Assembly (NCBI RefSeq): GCF_002140975.2
Contig: NZ_CP147247.1
Coordinates: 1,116,001 to 1,180,000 of the forward strand
Direction of reading: 5' to 3'
Length of the DNA stretch: 64,000 nt
From: Enterococcus sp. 9E7_DIV0242
GTDB lineage: Bacteria; Bacillota; Bacilli; Lactobacillales; Enterococcaceae
Shown: positions 26,843 through 37,552 of the stretch, in pieces
Layout of the letters: each line of letters begins with the position of its first letter
Position numbering within the stretch: position 1 is the stretch's first letter
Made by a program: the position numbers and the translations under genes
Notes under the pieces: model-generated
Told to the model about the DNA's origin: nothing
Seen by the model: only the letters and a program-made list of their open reading frames with translations
Databases searched by the model: none

Positions 26843-27973
26843 ATGCCAGATAATGGAAAAACTCGTTTCAATGAATTATTCTCAGATGAAATTCAAGGTC
26901 CTTTTGTCACGTTTGTTTTGAATACCCATGTTGCTCATCAAGATATCAGTAAAGATATTCTTGCTTTCAAAAACCTTGCCAAAGCAGCGAAAATAAGATT
27001 CGAAAAACGATTCGCTGATTTTGACTGGGCACCTTTTCAGAAAAAAATCAACGATCTGGAAGCTGATGCAGCCTTCTGGAGAAACACAACGAAAAGCATT
27101 ACCATTATTTTTACACAGGACGAAACATTCTTATATAGATTGAATGTGCCAGTGGATAATCAGTATTATGTGGGCAAAAAACCTTATCTACTTGGTATCA
27201 TCAAAGATCAGCAGTTTACTTACGATTACTATCTCCTGGCTCTTAATAGAGACTCCATGTCATTGTATCTTGTCGAAGGTCCAAACGTAACTGCAGTGAC
27301 ACTTCCAGAGGATGCACCAACTGATTTAGTCAGTGCGCTTGGAGATGAACTAACTGGCGGGAACTTAAACTATACGACTGGCTCAGGTTCCGGCTATAAC
27401 GGTTCAGGAAAAGAAGGCGTTACCTATCATGGTGTCAGTACCAAGGATGAAGAAGTGGAAATTGATTGGGTCAACTATTATCAAGCGATCGATGCCTACT
27501 TCAAGGATACCTTTGAAAATCCTAAAAAATTACCGATTTTCCTTTATGCATTGCCTGAAAATCAAACAATGTTCAAAAAAATAGCAAAAAATCCTTATCT
27601 GAATACAAATGTAGCAGTATCAGCCTCACCTGCTCAAGTCTCTATCAAAGAAATAAAATTAGGGGCTGAAAAAATCAGTCAAGAATTAGAAAAATTGGAA
27701 ACTGACTCTTATAACGAACTGTTGGATAAAAAATTCGTTGATCAGCTCGTTGACATTGTCCCTGCTGCAAGTGAAGGACGACTGTCTCACTTTTTTATCG
27801 CTACATCGAATTTTGTCAATGAAACAACTGAGATGTCATCTTTAGAATTTGATCGGAGAAAGCTGCTAAATAATACTGCTTACGCCGTGATTCAAACAGG
27901 AGGCAAAGTGTTCGTCCTTGACCAACAGGCGGCCCCCGACGAAAAATCATTAGCAGGCATTTTAAGATACTGA
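26843..27973 (+). CDS. baeRF-type protein (bacterial release-factor-like fold)
   Basis: 376 residues from the ATG at 26843 (AGGAGG upstream). It resembles the bacterial archaeo-eukaryotic release factor families (baeRF6-like): N-terminal domain about 1-130, central domain about 135-260 with a Gly-rich loop (TTGSGSGYNGSGKEGV), and C-terminal domain about 280-376 ending in the AYAVIQTGGKVFVL strand. Known work proposes ribosome-associated or stress roles for such proteins; no enzyme activity is established. No signal peptide. It has its own terminator. Sub-family assignment is from memory of the fold and less certain than the general call. Confidence 0.65.
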   Translation: MPDNGKTRFNELFSDEIQGPFVTFVLNTHVAHQDISKDILAFKNLAKAAKIRFEKRFADFDWAPFQKKINDLEADAAFWRNTTKSITIIFTQDETFLYRLNVPVDNQYYVGKKPYLLGIIKDQQFTYDYYLLALNRDSMSLYLVEGPNVTAVTLPEDAPTDLVSALGDELTGGNLNYTTGSGSGYNGSGKEGVTYHGVSTKDEEVEIDWVNYYQAIDAYFKDTFENPKKLPIFLYALPENQTMFKKIAKNPYLNTNVAVSASPAQVSIKEIKLGAEKISQELEKLETDSYNELLDKKFVDQLVDIVPAASEGRLSHFFIATSNFVNETTEMSSLEFDRRKLLNNTAYAVIQTGGKVFVLDQQAAPDEKSLAGILRY

Positions 27974-27993
27974 TAGTTTTAATACAAATCGAA

Positions 27994-28038
27994 AAAAACA
28001 CAAAGCCGATGGATTCATTCAATCAGCTTTGTGTTTTT
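27994..28038 (+). terminator. Terminator after the baeRF-type gene
   Basis: A 13-bp perfect stem (27994-28006 with 28026-28038) ending in a T-run. Confidence 0.85.
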
Positions 28039-28245
28039 TTCGATTGCGTTCATCCCTAAACGACTATTTCAGCTACCTAAAGAATCATTTTTGATATTCA
28101 AAAGCCCAGCATTCTATGATAAAGTTAAAGAACACAATTTGGCAAAATACTTGCTAAGTAAAAAGGATTGTTAGAACAGACAGAAGCGACTGAATTTATT
28201 TTCATGAGTTTTTGCTGTTAAAGGTTGAAAGGGGTAAGAAGTAAA

Positions 28246-28647
28246 ATGAATAACTCAAACAAATATAGTAGGAAAGAGCCTAAACCACCAAATTTTTTCA
28301 TCGGAATGGGCCTTCTGGCAATTGGCCTGTTTCTGTTTTTTAATCAGCTGACAGTCAGCTCTTCATGGTTCAGTTACAGCATGTTCCGAGTCGGTGGTTT
28401 TGGTGTATCTAACGGTTGGACAGTCATCCCATTGGTTATTGGTATTGTTATGATTTTCAACAACACCAAATCGATCATCGGTAAAATTTTAGCGATACTC
28501 GGGATAGCTCTCATTATTGTCAGTATTGTTACAACGGTTCACATTCGCTTATCCAGAACCTCACTATTTTCTTATATATTGATGCTTACCTTCATCATCG
28601 GTGGCGCTAACCTTATGTTTAAGTCACTGACGTTAAAACGAAAATAA
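28246..28647 (+). CDS. Small polytopic membrane protein
   Basis: 133 residues from the ATG at 28246 (AAAGGGG upstream); a TTG at 28225 precedes the ribosome site. A basic, polar N-terminus (NKYSRKEPKPP) leads into four hydrophobic segments at about 18-36, 58-74, 80-100 and 107-125. It resembles small DUF5668-type or LiaF N-terminal membrane modules in layout, but I cannot assign it. A terminator follows. Function unknown. Confidence 0.6.
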   Translation: MNNSNKYSRKEPKPPNFFIGMGLLAIGLFLFFNQLTVSSSWFSYSMFRVGGFGVSNGWTVIPLVIGIVMIFNNTKSIIGKILAILGIALIIVSIVTTVHIRLSRTSLFSYILMLTFIIGGANLMFKSLTLKRK

Positions 28648-28670
28648 AAAGGATCCATAAAATAGACGTA

Positions 28671-28707
28671 CCCACAATACTTATCCAAGCATTGTGGGCA
28701 CTTTTTT
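28671..28707 (+). terminator. Terminator
   Basis: CCCACAAT (28671-28678) pairs with ATTGTGGG (28691-28698), followed by CACTTTTTTG. Confidence 0.8.
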
Positions 28708-28999
28708 GATTAAGTTCATTAAAATACTTTGTTAGTTAGAAAATCGGGTAAAACTATCTATTAGCGGTCAGCTGATCACTCTCATCTAAACAATCTGAAC
28801 CCTTCCTACTTTCAAATCTATGCAGCTCCAAGACTGCGCCTTCGGAATAGATTTCTTAAAGATGATCACTGCTCCGCTTTCATATTCAAACGCTTAATGT
28901 ATAAATAGTATAACATAGATTTTTTTGATATAAAGAATATTTATTTACACTAATGAAAAAATTAATAATTGGTCTATTTACTATGCAAATGAGAAAATT
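28708..28999. other. Gene-free stretch with one structured segment
   Basis: No gene seen. At 28814-28854, AAATCTAT and ATAGATTT bracket an inner GCAG/CTGC stem, and TGATCACT occurs on both sides (near 28774 and 28864). It could be a small structured RNA or a remnant; the T-run needed for a terminator is missing. Confidence 0.3.
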
Positions 29000-29001
29000 T
29001 A

Positions 29002-29010
29002 TGTTATAGT
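29002..29010 (+). promoter_or_regulatory. Extended -10 promoter and long leader of cspA
   Basis: TGTTATAGT lies about 128 bp before the cspA ATG, giving a leader of about 120 nt. Long leaders are typical of cold-shock genes, where RNA refolding in the cold raises translation. Confidence 0.5.
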
Positions 29011-29137
29011 AATAAATGTAGTTTTTGTTCGGTAATATATGTGTAGTTGTTTCATTGTTATAGTAAACATCCTCCACATTTTCACCTTTCAAGTAATTGC
29101 AAAATAATTTTTTGAAACATAAGGAGGATTTTCTATC

Positions 29138-29338
29138 ATGGAAACAGGTACAGTAAAATGGTTTAACTCAGACAAAGGTTTTGGATTTATCACTGCTGAA
29201 AACGGAAACGACGTATTCGTTCATTTCTCAGCTATCCAAGGCGACGGATTCAAAACTTTAGAAGAAGGTCAAGCAGTTACTTTCGACATCGAAGACGGAC
29301 AACGCGGACCTCAAGCAACTAACGTAAACAAAGCTTAA
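29138..29338 (+). CDS. cspA: Cold-shock protein, CspA family
   Basis: 66 residues, the exact family length. The RNA-binding motifs are visible: [16 protein letters not shown] (RNP1 in KGFGFI) and DVFVHF (RNP2). It is a small OB-fold RNA/single-stranded DNA chaperone. The start has AAGGAGG upstream, a long leader precedes it, and a perfect 8-bp hairpin terminator follows directly. Codon use looks optimised (AAC, GAA, TTC), as expected of a highly expressed gene. Confidence 0.97.
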   Translation: METGTVKWFNSDKGFGFITAENGNDVFVHFSAIQGDGFKTLEEGQAVTFDIEDGQRGPQATNVNKA

Positions 29339-29354
29339 TTCAAATTAAACTTTT

Positions 29355-29382
29355 AGCCTGACTTCGGTCAGGCTTTTTTTTT
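29355..29382 (+). terminator. Terminator of cspA
   Basis: AGCCTGAC-TTCG-GTCAGGCT with a UUCG tetraloop, followed by a run of nine T. Confidence 0.92.
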
Positions 29383-29542
29383 GCTAAGAAACTATAAATT
29401 AGCCTCGTCCTTCTTTTCCTATCCTAATGCTCATCCTTTTTCTCTTCTACCTCCAAACCATGCCCCCTCACTTAACTAAACACTTGATAACCCCACTAGT
29501 TAAGCGGACAATCTAAGGAACTAGTACTAGATACCATATCTT

Positions 29543-29571
29543 TTTTTACTTTAAATAGGTCATGTTATACT
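29543..29571 (+). promoter_or_regulatory. Promoter of rnfC-rnfD
   Basis: An extended -10, TGTTATACT (TATACT 29566-29571), with a TTTTTA -35 (29543-29548) 17 bp upstream; about 30 bp before the rnfC ribosome site. Confidence 0.5.
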
Positions 29572-29601
29572 AAAATTACAATGAATATTGGAGGAAGTGA
29601 G

Positions 29602-30906
29602 ATGATAAAATCGTTCAGAGGTGGGTTAGATCTTCACCACGATGATGTATTACAGTTACGGGGAATCGATGCCTATAAAGAGGTGGAAGCAATCCATCCG
29701 AAAAAAGTATATATTCCTGTCCAGCAACACATCGGTGACGCTTCAGAAGTAATTGTTACAGTTGGCGAAAAAGTAGCAATCGGACAAACGATAGCAACAA
29801 CGGGAGATGGTTTAGGAGCCCATATCCATGCGAGTGTTTCAGGAAAAGTCACTGCTATTAGAAATATCGACCAAGGGCAAGGCGATGAAGTACGCTGTGT
29901 CATAATCAAAAACGATTTTCAAGAAACTTATATGGAAAACGCCCCTCTTTTAACGCATACGCCTACCAAGAAAATGATTGTTGACCTTGTAGAAGCAGCA
30001 GGAGTAGTCGGTCTGGGTGGGGCTACTTTTCCCAGTCATGTCAAACTGAACCCTAAAGAAACGATTCACACGTGCATTTTTAATGGAGCAGAATGTGAAC
30101 CTTTGTTGATGGCAGATGCAGCCTTAATGGCTACACAAGGTGAAAAGCTGTTGAAAGGATGTCAGCTTGTTTTAAAAGCTACAGGTGCAGATGAAGGCAT
30201 CATTGTCATTGAAGATGATAAACAGGAAGCAATCTCAATAATGACTGAGTGGTGCAAAGATACATCAAATCTCAACGTATTAGAAGTTCCATCTATTTAC
30301 CCGCAGGGAAGCACCGAGTTATTGTTTAAGGCTGTATCAGGCTTAGAAGAGCCAGTTGGTGGTTCTACTAGAGACTTGGGTTATCTAGTCATCAATGTTG
30401 CTACGACCGTCGCCGTTTATGAAGCAGTCGCATTCGGTGCCCCTTTAAGTCATCGGATTTGTTCGGTAGTTGGAGATGTAAAAAAGCAAAAGAATGTCTA
30501 TTTTCCGATAGGAACAACTGTGAACGACATGATTGAATTTTGTGGTGGGTTTGATGGTCGTCCTTCCAAGGTCATTACGGGTGGGTTTATGATGGGACAA
30601 ACAGTCGATACCCTAGATGCCTCTTTAACAAAAGCTGCCAATGGCCTGATCGTAATCAATGAAACACATGACAGAGACAGCACGCCAAGTCCATGTATCA
30701 ATTGTGCCCGATGTGTCAATGTCTGTCCCATTGGGTTATTGCCACATCAGTTGGAGAAGAACTACTTGAAGAAAAATTGGAAACGAATGAAAAAATTATA
30801 TGCGGATCGCTGTATCAATTGCGGATGCTGCACCTATATTTGTCCAGCGCGTCGACATCTGGCAGAGCATATTGTTGCCGGACAGAAAGTTATTAAAGAA
30901 AGGTAG
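29602..30906 (+). CDS. rnfC: RnfC/RsxC-like electron transport subunit
   Basis: 434 residues from the ATG at 29602; the ATG at 29581 lies before the GGAGG site. It has an N-terminal biotin-like sandwich domain (GGLDLHHDD, GDGLGAHIHASVSG), the NADH/FMN-binding core (GLGGATFPSHVKL, NGAECEP), an SLBB-like region, and two ferredoxin-type [4Fe-4S] motifs near the C-terminus (CINCARCVNVCP and CINCGCCTYICP). RnfC normally takes electrons from NADH at the cytoplasmic face of the Rnf complex. Here only rnfD follows; rnfB, A, E and G are absent from this locus, so the pair may form a reduced flavin-based electron module. Confidence 0.9.
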   Translation: MIKSFRGGLDLHHDDVLQLRGIDAYKEVEAIHPKKVYIPVQQHIGDASEVIVTVGEKVAIGQTIATTGDGLGAHIHASVSGKVTAIRNIDQGQGDEVRCVIIKNDFQETYMENAPLLTHTPTKKMIVDLVEAAGVVGLGGATFPSHVKLNPKETIHTCIFNGAECEPLLMADAALMATQGEKLLKGCQLVLKATGADEGIIVIEDDKQEAISIMTEWCKDTSNLNVLEVPSIYPQGSTELLFKAVSGLEEPVGGSTRDLGYLVINVATTVAVYEAVAFGAPLSHRICSVVGDVKKQKNVYFPIGTTVNDMIEFCGGFDGRPSKVITGGFMMGQTVDTLDASLTKAANGLIVINETHDRDSTPSPCINCARCVNVCPIGLLPHQLEKNYLKKNWKRMKKLYADRCINCGCCTYICPARRHLAEHIVAGQKVIKER

Positions 30907-30914
30907 TGAGGACA

Positions 30915-31916
30915 ATGAAACCTAATCAATCACTCGAGTCGATTCGCAGTAAACGGTACCCAATGATGGAAGCTTCTCCGCATTTATTGTTTCAGGAAAA
31001 AACTGAACATCTTATGAATCTGGTTTTGCTTGCACTCCTGCCAAGCATCGTTGCTTCCATCCTCTTCTATGGTCTGCCCTCTCTTTTACTGTATATCATT
31101 ACGCTTATTACGTGTATCTTATCAGAATTCATTTGGTTTAAGCTACGAAATCAATCTATACCAAAAGATCGCTCTGTCTTAGTGACGGCGGTCTTATTAG
31201 CAATGAGTTTACCGCCAAGTGTTCCGTTATGGTACCCCATAGTAGGCGGAAGTATCGCAATCCTATTATCTAAGGAGCTTTTCGGAGGTATCGGACGAAA
31301 TCTATTGAATCCTGCTTTAGCAGGAAGAGCTGTACTACGCTTGCTTTTTGTTCAGGAAATGTCCGCAAATGTGCTGCCACAGCCGTTGTTCTCTACAAGC
31401 GGATTAGATGTCGTTTCTTCTGCGACCCCCTTGATGACTGCAGAATCTGGACAGAGTTTGTCAAAGACTCAAATGCTTGATAGCCTTATAGGATTGATTC
31501 CCGGAAAAAATGCTGAGACAGCAGCCCTTTTGTTACTGCTAGGAGGCTTGTTTCTTCTTTATAAAAAAGTGATTACATGGCAGATTCCTTTTTCCATGCT
31601 CGGAACGATCGCTATTTTGGCTTTCATCGCAGGAGACGGGAACCTGACTATTGCTTTTGCTCATCTATTCGGCGGAGCTACAATGTTAGGCGTATTCTTT
31701 ATGGCGACAGATTACAGTACCTCCCCCACCACGTCAAAAGGACAGATCCTATATGGTGTTTGTTGCGGTGCTCTATTGATGGCTTGGCGCCTGTTTACTT
31801 CTATGCCGGAAGGAATGACCTTTATTCTATTGATCATGAACTGCTTTGTTCCATTGATCGACTACCTAATCATCCCAAAAGCCTATGGGCAACCTATAAA
31901 ACAAAAACAGAACTAA
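30915..31916 (+). CDS. rnfD: RnfD/RsxD-like membrane subunit
   Basis: 333 residues from the ATG at 30915, which follows GTGAGG; a GTG at 30906 overlapping the rnfC stop is also possible. It has about nine or ten membrane helices. The SSATPLMTAESG segment matches the RnfD/NqrB motif in which the Thr carries covalent FMN, and GRNLLNPALAGRAVL and the late FMATDYSTSPTT are also family marks. It should pass electrons from RnfC through the membrane, to a quinone or outward flavin acceptor. An ApbE-type flavin transferase would be required and is not in the window. Translationally coupled to rnfC. Confidence 0.9.
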   Translation: MKPNQSLESIRSKRYPMMEASPHLLFQEKTEHLMNLVLLALLPSIVASILFYGLPSLLLYIITLITCILSEFIWFKLRNQSIPKDRSVLVTAVLLAMSLPPSVPLWYPIVGGSIAILLSKELFGGIGRNLLNPALAGRAVLRLLFVQEMSANVLPQPLFSTSGLDVVSSATPLMTAESGQSLSKTQMLDSLIGLIPGKNAETAALLLLLGGLFLLYKKVITWQIPFSMLGTIAILAFIAGDGNLTIAFAHLFGGATMLGVFFMATDYSTSPTTSKGQILYGVCCGALLMAWRLFTSMPEGMTFILLIMNCFVPLIDYLIIPKAYGQPIKQKQN

Positions 31917-31980
31917 TGTGACTTTGTGTTGGGCGAAAGCAATACTATTGTATTTGATATTTTCTTCTTGATAAACACTA

Positions 31981-32052
31981 AAAGGCAACAGAAAAGAGTG
32001 GTTCTACCTGTGAGATGCAGATAGAACCATCACTCATTTTCATTGCCTTTTT
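31981..32052. terminator. Bidirectional terminator between rnfD and icd
   Basis: AAAGGCAA and TTGCCTTT form the outer stem, with an inner TTCTA/TAGAA stem. T-runs lie on both outer sides, so it serves the convergent rnfD and icd transcripts. Confidence 0.75.
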
Positions 32053-32055
32053 ATT

Positions 32056-33342
32056 CTATATTTCGCTGTTCTTTTGAATAAGTCCAACAAGTAATTCGCC
32101 AAATTCTGAACATTTCAGCTTTTCTGCCTGTTCCATCTGATCAGCAAAATCTTGCGTGACCGTTTTATTTCGAATTGCTTCTGCAATACTCTCTGTAATG
32201 AGAGTTGCCGCTTCTCCCCAGCCTAAATAATCAAAGAGCAACGCTCCCGACAACAACAAAGAGGAAGGGTTCAACTGATCCAATCCGGCGTACTCCGGTG
32301 CAGTTCCATGTGTTGCTTCAAAAATAGCATGACCAGATTGCAGATTCATATTGGCCCCTGGCGCAATTCCTATACCGCCTACCTGAGCAGCTAAGGCATC
32401 CGAGATATAATCGCCATTCAGATTCAAGGTTGCAATAACATCATACTGCTCCGGATGAATCAAAATCTCCTGCAGGAATATATCAGCAATTCGATCCTTA
32501 ATAATCACTTTTCCCTCTTGTTCAGCCTTTGCCAATGCCTGATCCGCTTTAGCAGCGCCTACCTCTTTTTTGATTGACAAGTAAGTTGACCAAGTAAAGA
32601 CATGCTCACCAAATTCCTGTTCAGCCAGGTCATAGCCCCATTGCTTGAAACCACCCTCTGTAAACTTCATGATATTTCCTTTATGAACAAGCGTGACTGA
32701 TTTTCTTTTTTGATCGATAGCTTGTTGGATTGCTGCCCGAACTAGTCTTTGAGTCCCATCTTTTGACACTGGTTTTATCCCAATAGCAGAGGTCTCTGGA
32801 AAACGGATTTTCTCGCTTCCAAGCTCATTTTTCAAAAATGAAATAAGCTTCTGTGCTTCTTCACTTTCTGCCGGAAACTCGATGCCAGCATAAATATCTT
32901 CTGTGTTTTCTCGAAATATCTGCATGTCTGTCCGTTCCGGATGCTTCAAAGGAGACGGCACACCTTCAAAATAACGAACAGGACGATAACAAATATATAG
33001 GTCCAGCTCTTGACGTAAGGTCACATTCAGAGAACGAAAGCCACCACCAATTGGCGTTGTCAATGGACCTTTGATTGCGACTAAATGCGTGCGAATTGTT
33101 TCAAGTGTTTCCTCAGGCAGCCAGCTCCCAGTTTCATTGAACGCTTTCTCACCAGCCAAAATCTCTTTCCACATAACCCGCCGTTTCCCCTGATAAGCCT
33201 TCTCTACAGCAGCATCAAACACTTTTCTGCTGGCTGCCCATATTTCGGGACCAATCCCATCGCCTTCAATAAATGGGATGATCGGTTGCTCCGGCACCTG
33301 TATTTTTCCATCTTTCATTGTAAGCTGTCCTTCTTGATTCAA
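32056..33342 (-). CDS. icd: NADP-dependent isocitrate dehydrogenase
   Basis: 428 residues. The [17 protein letters not shown]-terminus, the substrate loop around [20 protein letters not shown], and [23 protein letters not shown] identify it. It oxidises isocitrate to 2-oxoglutarate. The start is probably the TTG at 33342, overlapping the citrate synthase stop: the distance from it to PIIPF equals that in B. subtilis Icd, and GGGGGG lies upstream. An ATG at 33318 is the alternative. Last of acnA-citZ-icd; without the rest of the cycle in the window, it most likely supplies 2-oxoglutarate for glutamate. Confidence 0.95.
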   Translation of the reverse strand: MNQEGQLTMKDGKIQVPEQPIIPFIEGDGIGPEIWAASRKVFDAAVEKAYQGKRRVMWKEILAGEKAFNETGSWLPEETLETIRTHLVAIKGPLTTPIGGGFRSLNVTLRQELDLYICYRPVRYFEGVPSPLKHPERTDMQIFRENTEDIYAGIEFPAESEEAQKLISFLKNELGSEKIRFPETSAIGIKPVSKDGTQRLVRAAIQQAIDQKRKSVTLVHKGNIMKFTEGGFKQWGYDLAEQEFGEHVFTWSTYLSIKKEVGAAKADQALAKAEQEGKVIIKDRIADIFLQEILIHPEQYDVIATLNLNGDYISDALAAQVGGIGIAPGANMNLQSGHAIFEATHGTAPEYAGLDQLNPSSLLLSGALLFDYLGWGEAATLITESIAEAIRNKTVTQDFADQMEQAEKLKCSEFGELLVGLIQKNSEI

Positions 33343-34481
33343 GCTTCCATTCCCCCCTGCTCCCTTGATTTGACCGGGTACTGTTCATGCTTCTCTCCCA
33401 CATAAAGAGATCTTGGTCGAATCAAACAATCTTCATTTTTTTGCTCATAAATGTGACCTAACCACCCGGAAACCCTACTCATCGCAAATAGCAAGGTGAA
33501 TAAATCACTGTCTATACCAAGGCAATGATAAACGGTAGCTGAATAGAAATCGACATTAGGGATCAACCCCTTTTTCTCTTTCAAGTATTGTTCGATCTGG
33601 CAAGAAAGGAAGTACCACTGTTGCTTACCAGTCGTTGTCGTTAGCTCCTGCGCCATACGTTTTAAATGTTTTTTCCGCGGATCTTCTATTTTGTAAACAC
33701 GATGACCAAAGCCCATGACCTTCTCTTTACGATCCATTTTCTGATCAAGATACTCTTCAACCGGTATTTCTCCTTCATCAATCTCGCGAAGCATATCGAA
33801 CACTTTTTCATTGGCTCCACCATGAAGTGGGCCTTTCAAAGAGCCGATTGCCGCTGTGATGCAAGAATAAACATCGGATAGCGTAGACGCACAGACACGC
33901 GCTGTAAAGGTGCTAGCATTAAAATCATGGTCTGCATGGAGAACAAGCGAACGATTCATTGCCTTTACCTGTTCTTCATCAGGCATTTCTCCCGTCAGCA
34001 TATACAGAAAATTCGCTGCGATAGGCGTCCCGTCTTGTTTAGGAGGAATTGGATCAAGTCCTCGTCGTAGTCGTGCGTAAGCAGCAATAATCGTTGGCAT
34101 CTTCGCTTGGATCGCGATACTCTGGCTATAAATGGCTTCACGATCTGTTTCCTCTGCATCCGGATCAAAAACCCCCAGAAGAGAAATCGTTGAACGAAGT
34201 ACACTCATCGGATGAAGGTTCTCACGGGTCTGAATCTTCAAGCTGGTAATGATTGTGTCTGAAACCGGCATCTGCGCATAAAGAACCTGTTGAAAAGCTG
34301 CCAGCTCTTCCAAGCTAGGTACTTGTAAATACCACAGCAAATAAATAACTTCTTCAAAAGGAATTTCTTTCTCGATCAATTCATCAATATTATATCCGGC
34401 AAACAACAGTTGGTTATCTACGATCGCGCTGATTTTTGTTTCAGAAACGATCACGCCGTCCAGTCCTTTATGAACCTTCAT
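33339..34481 (-). CDS. citZ: Citrate synthase
   Basis: 380 residues from the ATG at 34481 (GGGAGG eight bases upstream); a long in-frame extension to 34679 overlaps acnA and is not real. The N-terminal [34 protein letters not shown] and GFGHRVYK mark the family, with the catalytic His in the latter region and Asp near the C-terminus. It condenses acetyl-CoA with oxaloacetate. The gene lies 13 bp after acnA and overlaps the probable icd start, so the three enzymes are made together. The acetyl-CoA could come from the PDH operon at 41.8-47 kb. Confidence 0.95.
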   Translation of the reverse strand: MKVHKGLDGVIVSETKISAIVDNQLLFAGYNIDELIEKEIPFEEVIYLLWYLQVPSLEELAAFQQVLYAQMPVSDTIITSLKIQTRENLHPMSVLRSTISLLGVFDPDAEETDREAIYSQSIAIQAKMPTIIAAYARLRRGLDPIPPKQDGTPIAANFLYMLTGEMPDEEQVKAMNRSLVLHADHDFNASTFTARVCASTLSDVYSCITAAIGSLKGPLHGGANEKVFDMLREIDEGEIPVEEYLDQKMDRKEKVMGFGHRVYKIEDPRKKHLKRMAQELTTTTGKQQWYFLSCQIEQYLKEKKGLIPNVDFYSATVYHCLGIDSDLFTLLFAMSRVSGWLGHIYEQKNEDCLIRPRSLYVGEKHEQYPVKSREQGGMEA

Positions 34482-34494
34482 TTGTGTTCCTCCC

Positions 34495-37200
34495 TTACCT
34501 TTGATTGCTTGCAGCTTCTCTGAAAAGTTTTTTTCGAATAACCATCGGTAGAATTCCACCGTGTCGATAATAGCTGATATCCACAGCTGAATCAAAACGG
34601 ACGATTGCTGAAAACTCGATGATTTCTCCCGTTTCCTTATGTGCATGTACAACAACCTCGTCACCCACAGCAACATCATCTTTCAACAAAATATCAAATC
34701 GTTCTGTGCCATTTAAGCCCAATGTATCCGAATCTTCCCCAGCTTTATATTGCAACGGGACAATCCCCATCATCACCAAGTTAGAGCGATGAATACGCTC
34801 ATAGCTTTTAGCTATCACTGCTTGAACACCTAATAGTTGGACTCCTTTAGCCGCCCAATCACGAGACGAACCCATGCCGTAATCTTCTCCGGCAAGAATA
34901 ATCGTTCCCATTCCCTGCTCTTTATAGTTCATAGCTGCATCATAAATCGACAAGGTGTCTCCTGTCGGAAAATACTTCGTGTAGCCTCCTTCAATTTCCG
35001 GAACCAGCTGATTTCGGATACGAATGTTGGCTAAGGTTCCTCGCATCATTACTTCATGATGCCCTCGTCTGGAACCGTAAGAATTAAAGTCACGTACTGC
35101 TGCTCCATGCTCCGTCAAATAACAGCCGGCTGGGCTAGTCCTCTGAATAATCCCTGCTGGTGAAATATGATCTGTCGTCACAGAATCTCCAAACTTCGCA
35201 AGAACGGACAACCCTGCCAATCCTTTAATAGGATTTATTTCAATGCCCATTCCATCCAAGTAAGGTGGATTAGCAATATAAGTAGAGCTACCTTCCCATT
35301 CATATAATGGTGTCGGTTCAGAATGAAAGTTGTTCCATTCTTCATTGGCATCAAACACTTCCTGATAATGTGTTTGGAACAACTCCGGTGTTACCCATGA
35401 ATCGACATACTCGCGAATTTCTTCTTCCTCCGGCCAAATATCTTTCAGAAATACCGGACTGCCCGTTTGGTCATAGCCCAGCGGCTCAGTGATCAAATCA
35501 ATATCCGTTGTTCCAGCAAGTGCATAGAGAACAACTAAAGGCGGAGAAGCCAAATAGTTCGCTTTAACCAACGGATGAATTCTTCCTTCAAAATTTCGAT
35601 TCCCACTTAATACACCGGATAACAGCAACTCTTCTTTTTCCATGACTGCTTCAATTTCTTCTCTCAGACTTCCGGAATTACCAATACAAGTCGTGCAGCC
35701 ATAACCAACCACATAAAACCCAAGCTGCTCCAGATAAGGCAATAAGCCTGCATCCTCTAAGTAAGCTGTAACAACCTTTGATCCAGGGGCAAGTGAAGCT
35801 TTGACAAACTTAGGAACAGTCAACCCTTTTTCAACAGCCTTTTTCGCAACCAATCCGGCACTTAGCATGACATGAGGATTTGACGTATTTGTACAAGATG
35901 TGATTGCTGCAATCGCAACTGCACCATCTTTTAAATCATACGTTTCACCATCCAATGTTACGCGAATCGCTTCTTCTTTTTTCTCAATCGCATTTGAATC
36001 AAGAAGTGTGTTTGCTGATTTAAATGTTCGTTCAAAGGATTCTTTCATTTGTGCTAACGGAATGAGGTCTTGTGGTCTCTTTGGACCGGCCAGATTCGGC
36101 TGGATATCACTTAAATCGATTTCTACCGTTTTTGAATAACCGATAGCATCTTCCGGGGAATAATAGAGATGATTTTCTTTCAGGTAGGCTTGTGTTACCG
36201 CAATAGCTTCCGGTTCTCTTCCAGTCAGCTTCAAATAGCGAATTGTTTCATCGTCAACTGGGAAAAAACCACAGGTAGCGCCATACTCTGGGGCCATATT
36301 GGCAATCGTTGCACGATCTGCCAATGACAAAGATTGAAGACCTTCGCCCAAAAATTCAACAAATTTTCCAACAACCTTGGTCTCTCTCAATACTTGTGTG
36401 ACCTTTAGGGCTAAGTCAGTCGCAGTCGCACCTTTTGCCAGCTGATTGACCAAACGAACACCAATCACTTCAGGTACAGGGAAGTAAGAAGGCTCTCCCA
36501 ACATACACGCCTCTGCTTCTATGCCACCGACACCCCAGCCAAGAACGCCGAGGCCATTGACCATTGTCGTATGTGAGTCTGTTCCCACTAAAGTGTCTGG
36601 GTATACATCTATTGTTTGTTCATCGATTTTTTTCTGAATCACTACATCCGCCAGATACTCAATGTTTACTTGATGAACAATGCCTGTTGCCGGAGGTACC
36701 ACCCGATAGTTATCAAAAGCAGTCTGTGCCCAATTCAAAAATTTGTAGCGCTCTTGATTTCTCTGGAATTCCATTTTCATATTGCGCTCTAACGCATATT
36801 TATTTCCGGCTACATCTACTTGTACAGAATGATCGATGACCAGATCAACTGGGATTTCAGGATTGATGTTCTGAGGATCGCCGCCAAAGGCTGCATAAGT
36901 CTCACGTAGAGAAGCCAAATCAACAACGACAGGTACACCAGTAAAATCCTGTAAAATGACACGTGCCGGCTTGAAAGGTACCTCTCCGCTCACTGGTTTC
37001 TCTGGATTCCAAAAGGCTAACGAACGAATGTGATCGTCCGTAATCTCAAAATCATTTTTCTGGCGAATCAATCCTTCCAGCAATACTCGAATACTATATG
37101 GTAGCTTCGAAAGGGTAATGCCATATTCATCTTCCAACGAAGCCAATGAATCATAGCGATACTTTCTACCATTCAACTCAAAGAAGCGTTTACTCAACAC
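34495..37200 (-). CDS. acnA: Aconitate hydratase A
   Basis: 901 residues, the usual AcnA/IRP1-type length. The three [4Fe-4S] ligands are in TSCTNTSNP and [27 protein letters not shown] and the early [13 protein letters not shown] are typical. It interconverts citrate and isocitrate. It is first of the acnA-citZ-icd operon, with a near-consensus promoter (37249-37277) about 50 bp upstream and GGAGG before the ATG. The long 5' side has no riboswitch I recognise; control by a repressor such as a CcpC-like protein is possible but no site is clear. Confidence 0.97.
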   Translation of the reverse strand: MLSKRFFELNGRKYRYDSLASLEDEYGITLSKLPYSIRVLLEGLIRQKNDFEITDDHIRSLAFWNPEKPVSGEVPFKPARVILQDFTGVPVVVDLASLRETYAAFGGDPQNINPEIPVDLVIDHSVQVDVAGNKYALERNMKMEFQRNQERYKFLNWAQTAFDNYRVVPPATGIVHQVNIEYLADVVIQKKIDEQTIDVYPDTLVGTDSHTTMVNGLGVLGWGVGGIEAEACMLGEPSYFPVPEVIGVRLVNQLAKGATATDLALKVTQVLRETKVVGKFVEFLGEGLQSLSLADRATIANMAPEYGATCGFFPVDDETIRYLKLTGREPEAIAVTQAYLKENHLYYSPEDAIGYSKTVEIDLSDIQPNLAGPKRPQDLIPLAQMKESFERTFKSANTLLDSNAIEKKEEAIRVTLDGETYDLKDGAVAIAAITSCTNTSNPHVMLSAGLVAKKAVEKGLTVPKFVKASLAPGSKVVTAYLEDAGLLPYLEQLGFYVVGYGCTTCIGNSGSLREEIEAVMEKEELLLSGVLSGNRNFEGRIHPLVKANYLASPPLVVLYALAGTTDIDLITEPLGYDQTGSPVFLKDIWPEEEEIREYVDSWVTPELFQTHYQEVFDANEEWNNFHSEPTPLYEWEGSSTYIANPPYLDGMGIEINPIKGLAGLSVLAKFGDSVTTDHISPAGIIQRTSPAGCYLTEHGAAVRDFNSYGSRRGHHEVMMRGTLANIRIRNQLVPEIEGGYTKYFPTGDTLSIYDAAMNYKEQGMGTIILAGEDYGMGSSRDWAAKGVQLLGVQAVIAKSYERIHRSNLVMMGIVPLQYKAGEDSDTLGLNGTERFDILLKDDVAVGDEVVVHAHKETGEIIEFSAIVRFDSAVDISYYRHGGILPMVIRKKLFREAASNQR

Positions 37201-37248
37201 CCAACTCCTCCTTCTCTCTATTTTCTCATTTTTTTCTAATTTTCAGTT

Positions 37249-37277
37249 ATTATACCTACTTAAAAATAAAATGTAAA
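37249..37277 (-). promoter_or_regulatory. Promoter of acnA-citZ-icd
   Basis: Minus strand TTTACA (37272-37277), exactly 17 bp, TATAAT (37249-37254). Near consensus. The 280 bp beyond it to the GNAT terminator hold no gene. Confidence 0.8.
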
Positions 37278-37552
37278 CACTTTAGGCTTTATCGCACTGG
37301 TTTAGATATGACATATCCCTCACATAAAAATGTCAGAAACGCTTTAGATTTAATAGTTATTTATTCTTTCCCGTTGCAATTGATCATACGTCTCCCAATG
37401 AAACTCATTGTTTTTTAATCATTTTCACATATTACATCGAATGAAGAGAGATAGAGAAAATATCGAAAAAATGAAGCCGTTTTCTTCCATCTGTATGTTT
37501 TTGAATAATTCACTGTTAAATAACAGCCTAGCCATTGTACCTGTAATATAAA

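Noticed and set aside
34481..34679. N-terminal extension of citrate synthase
   Set aside because: It overlaps acnA, has no ribosome site and no homology; the ATG at 34481 has an ideal site.
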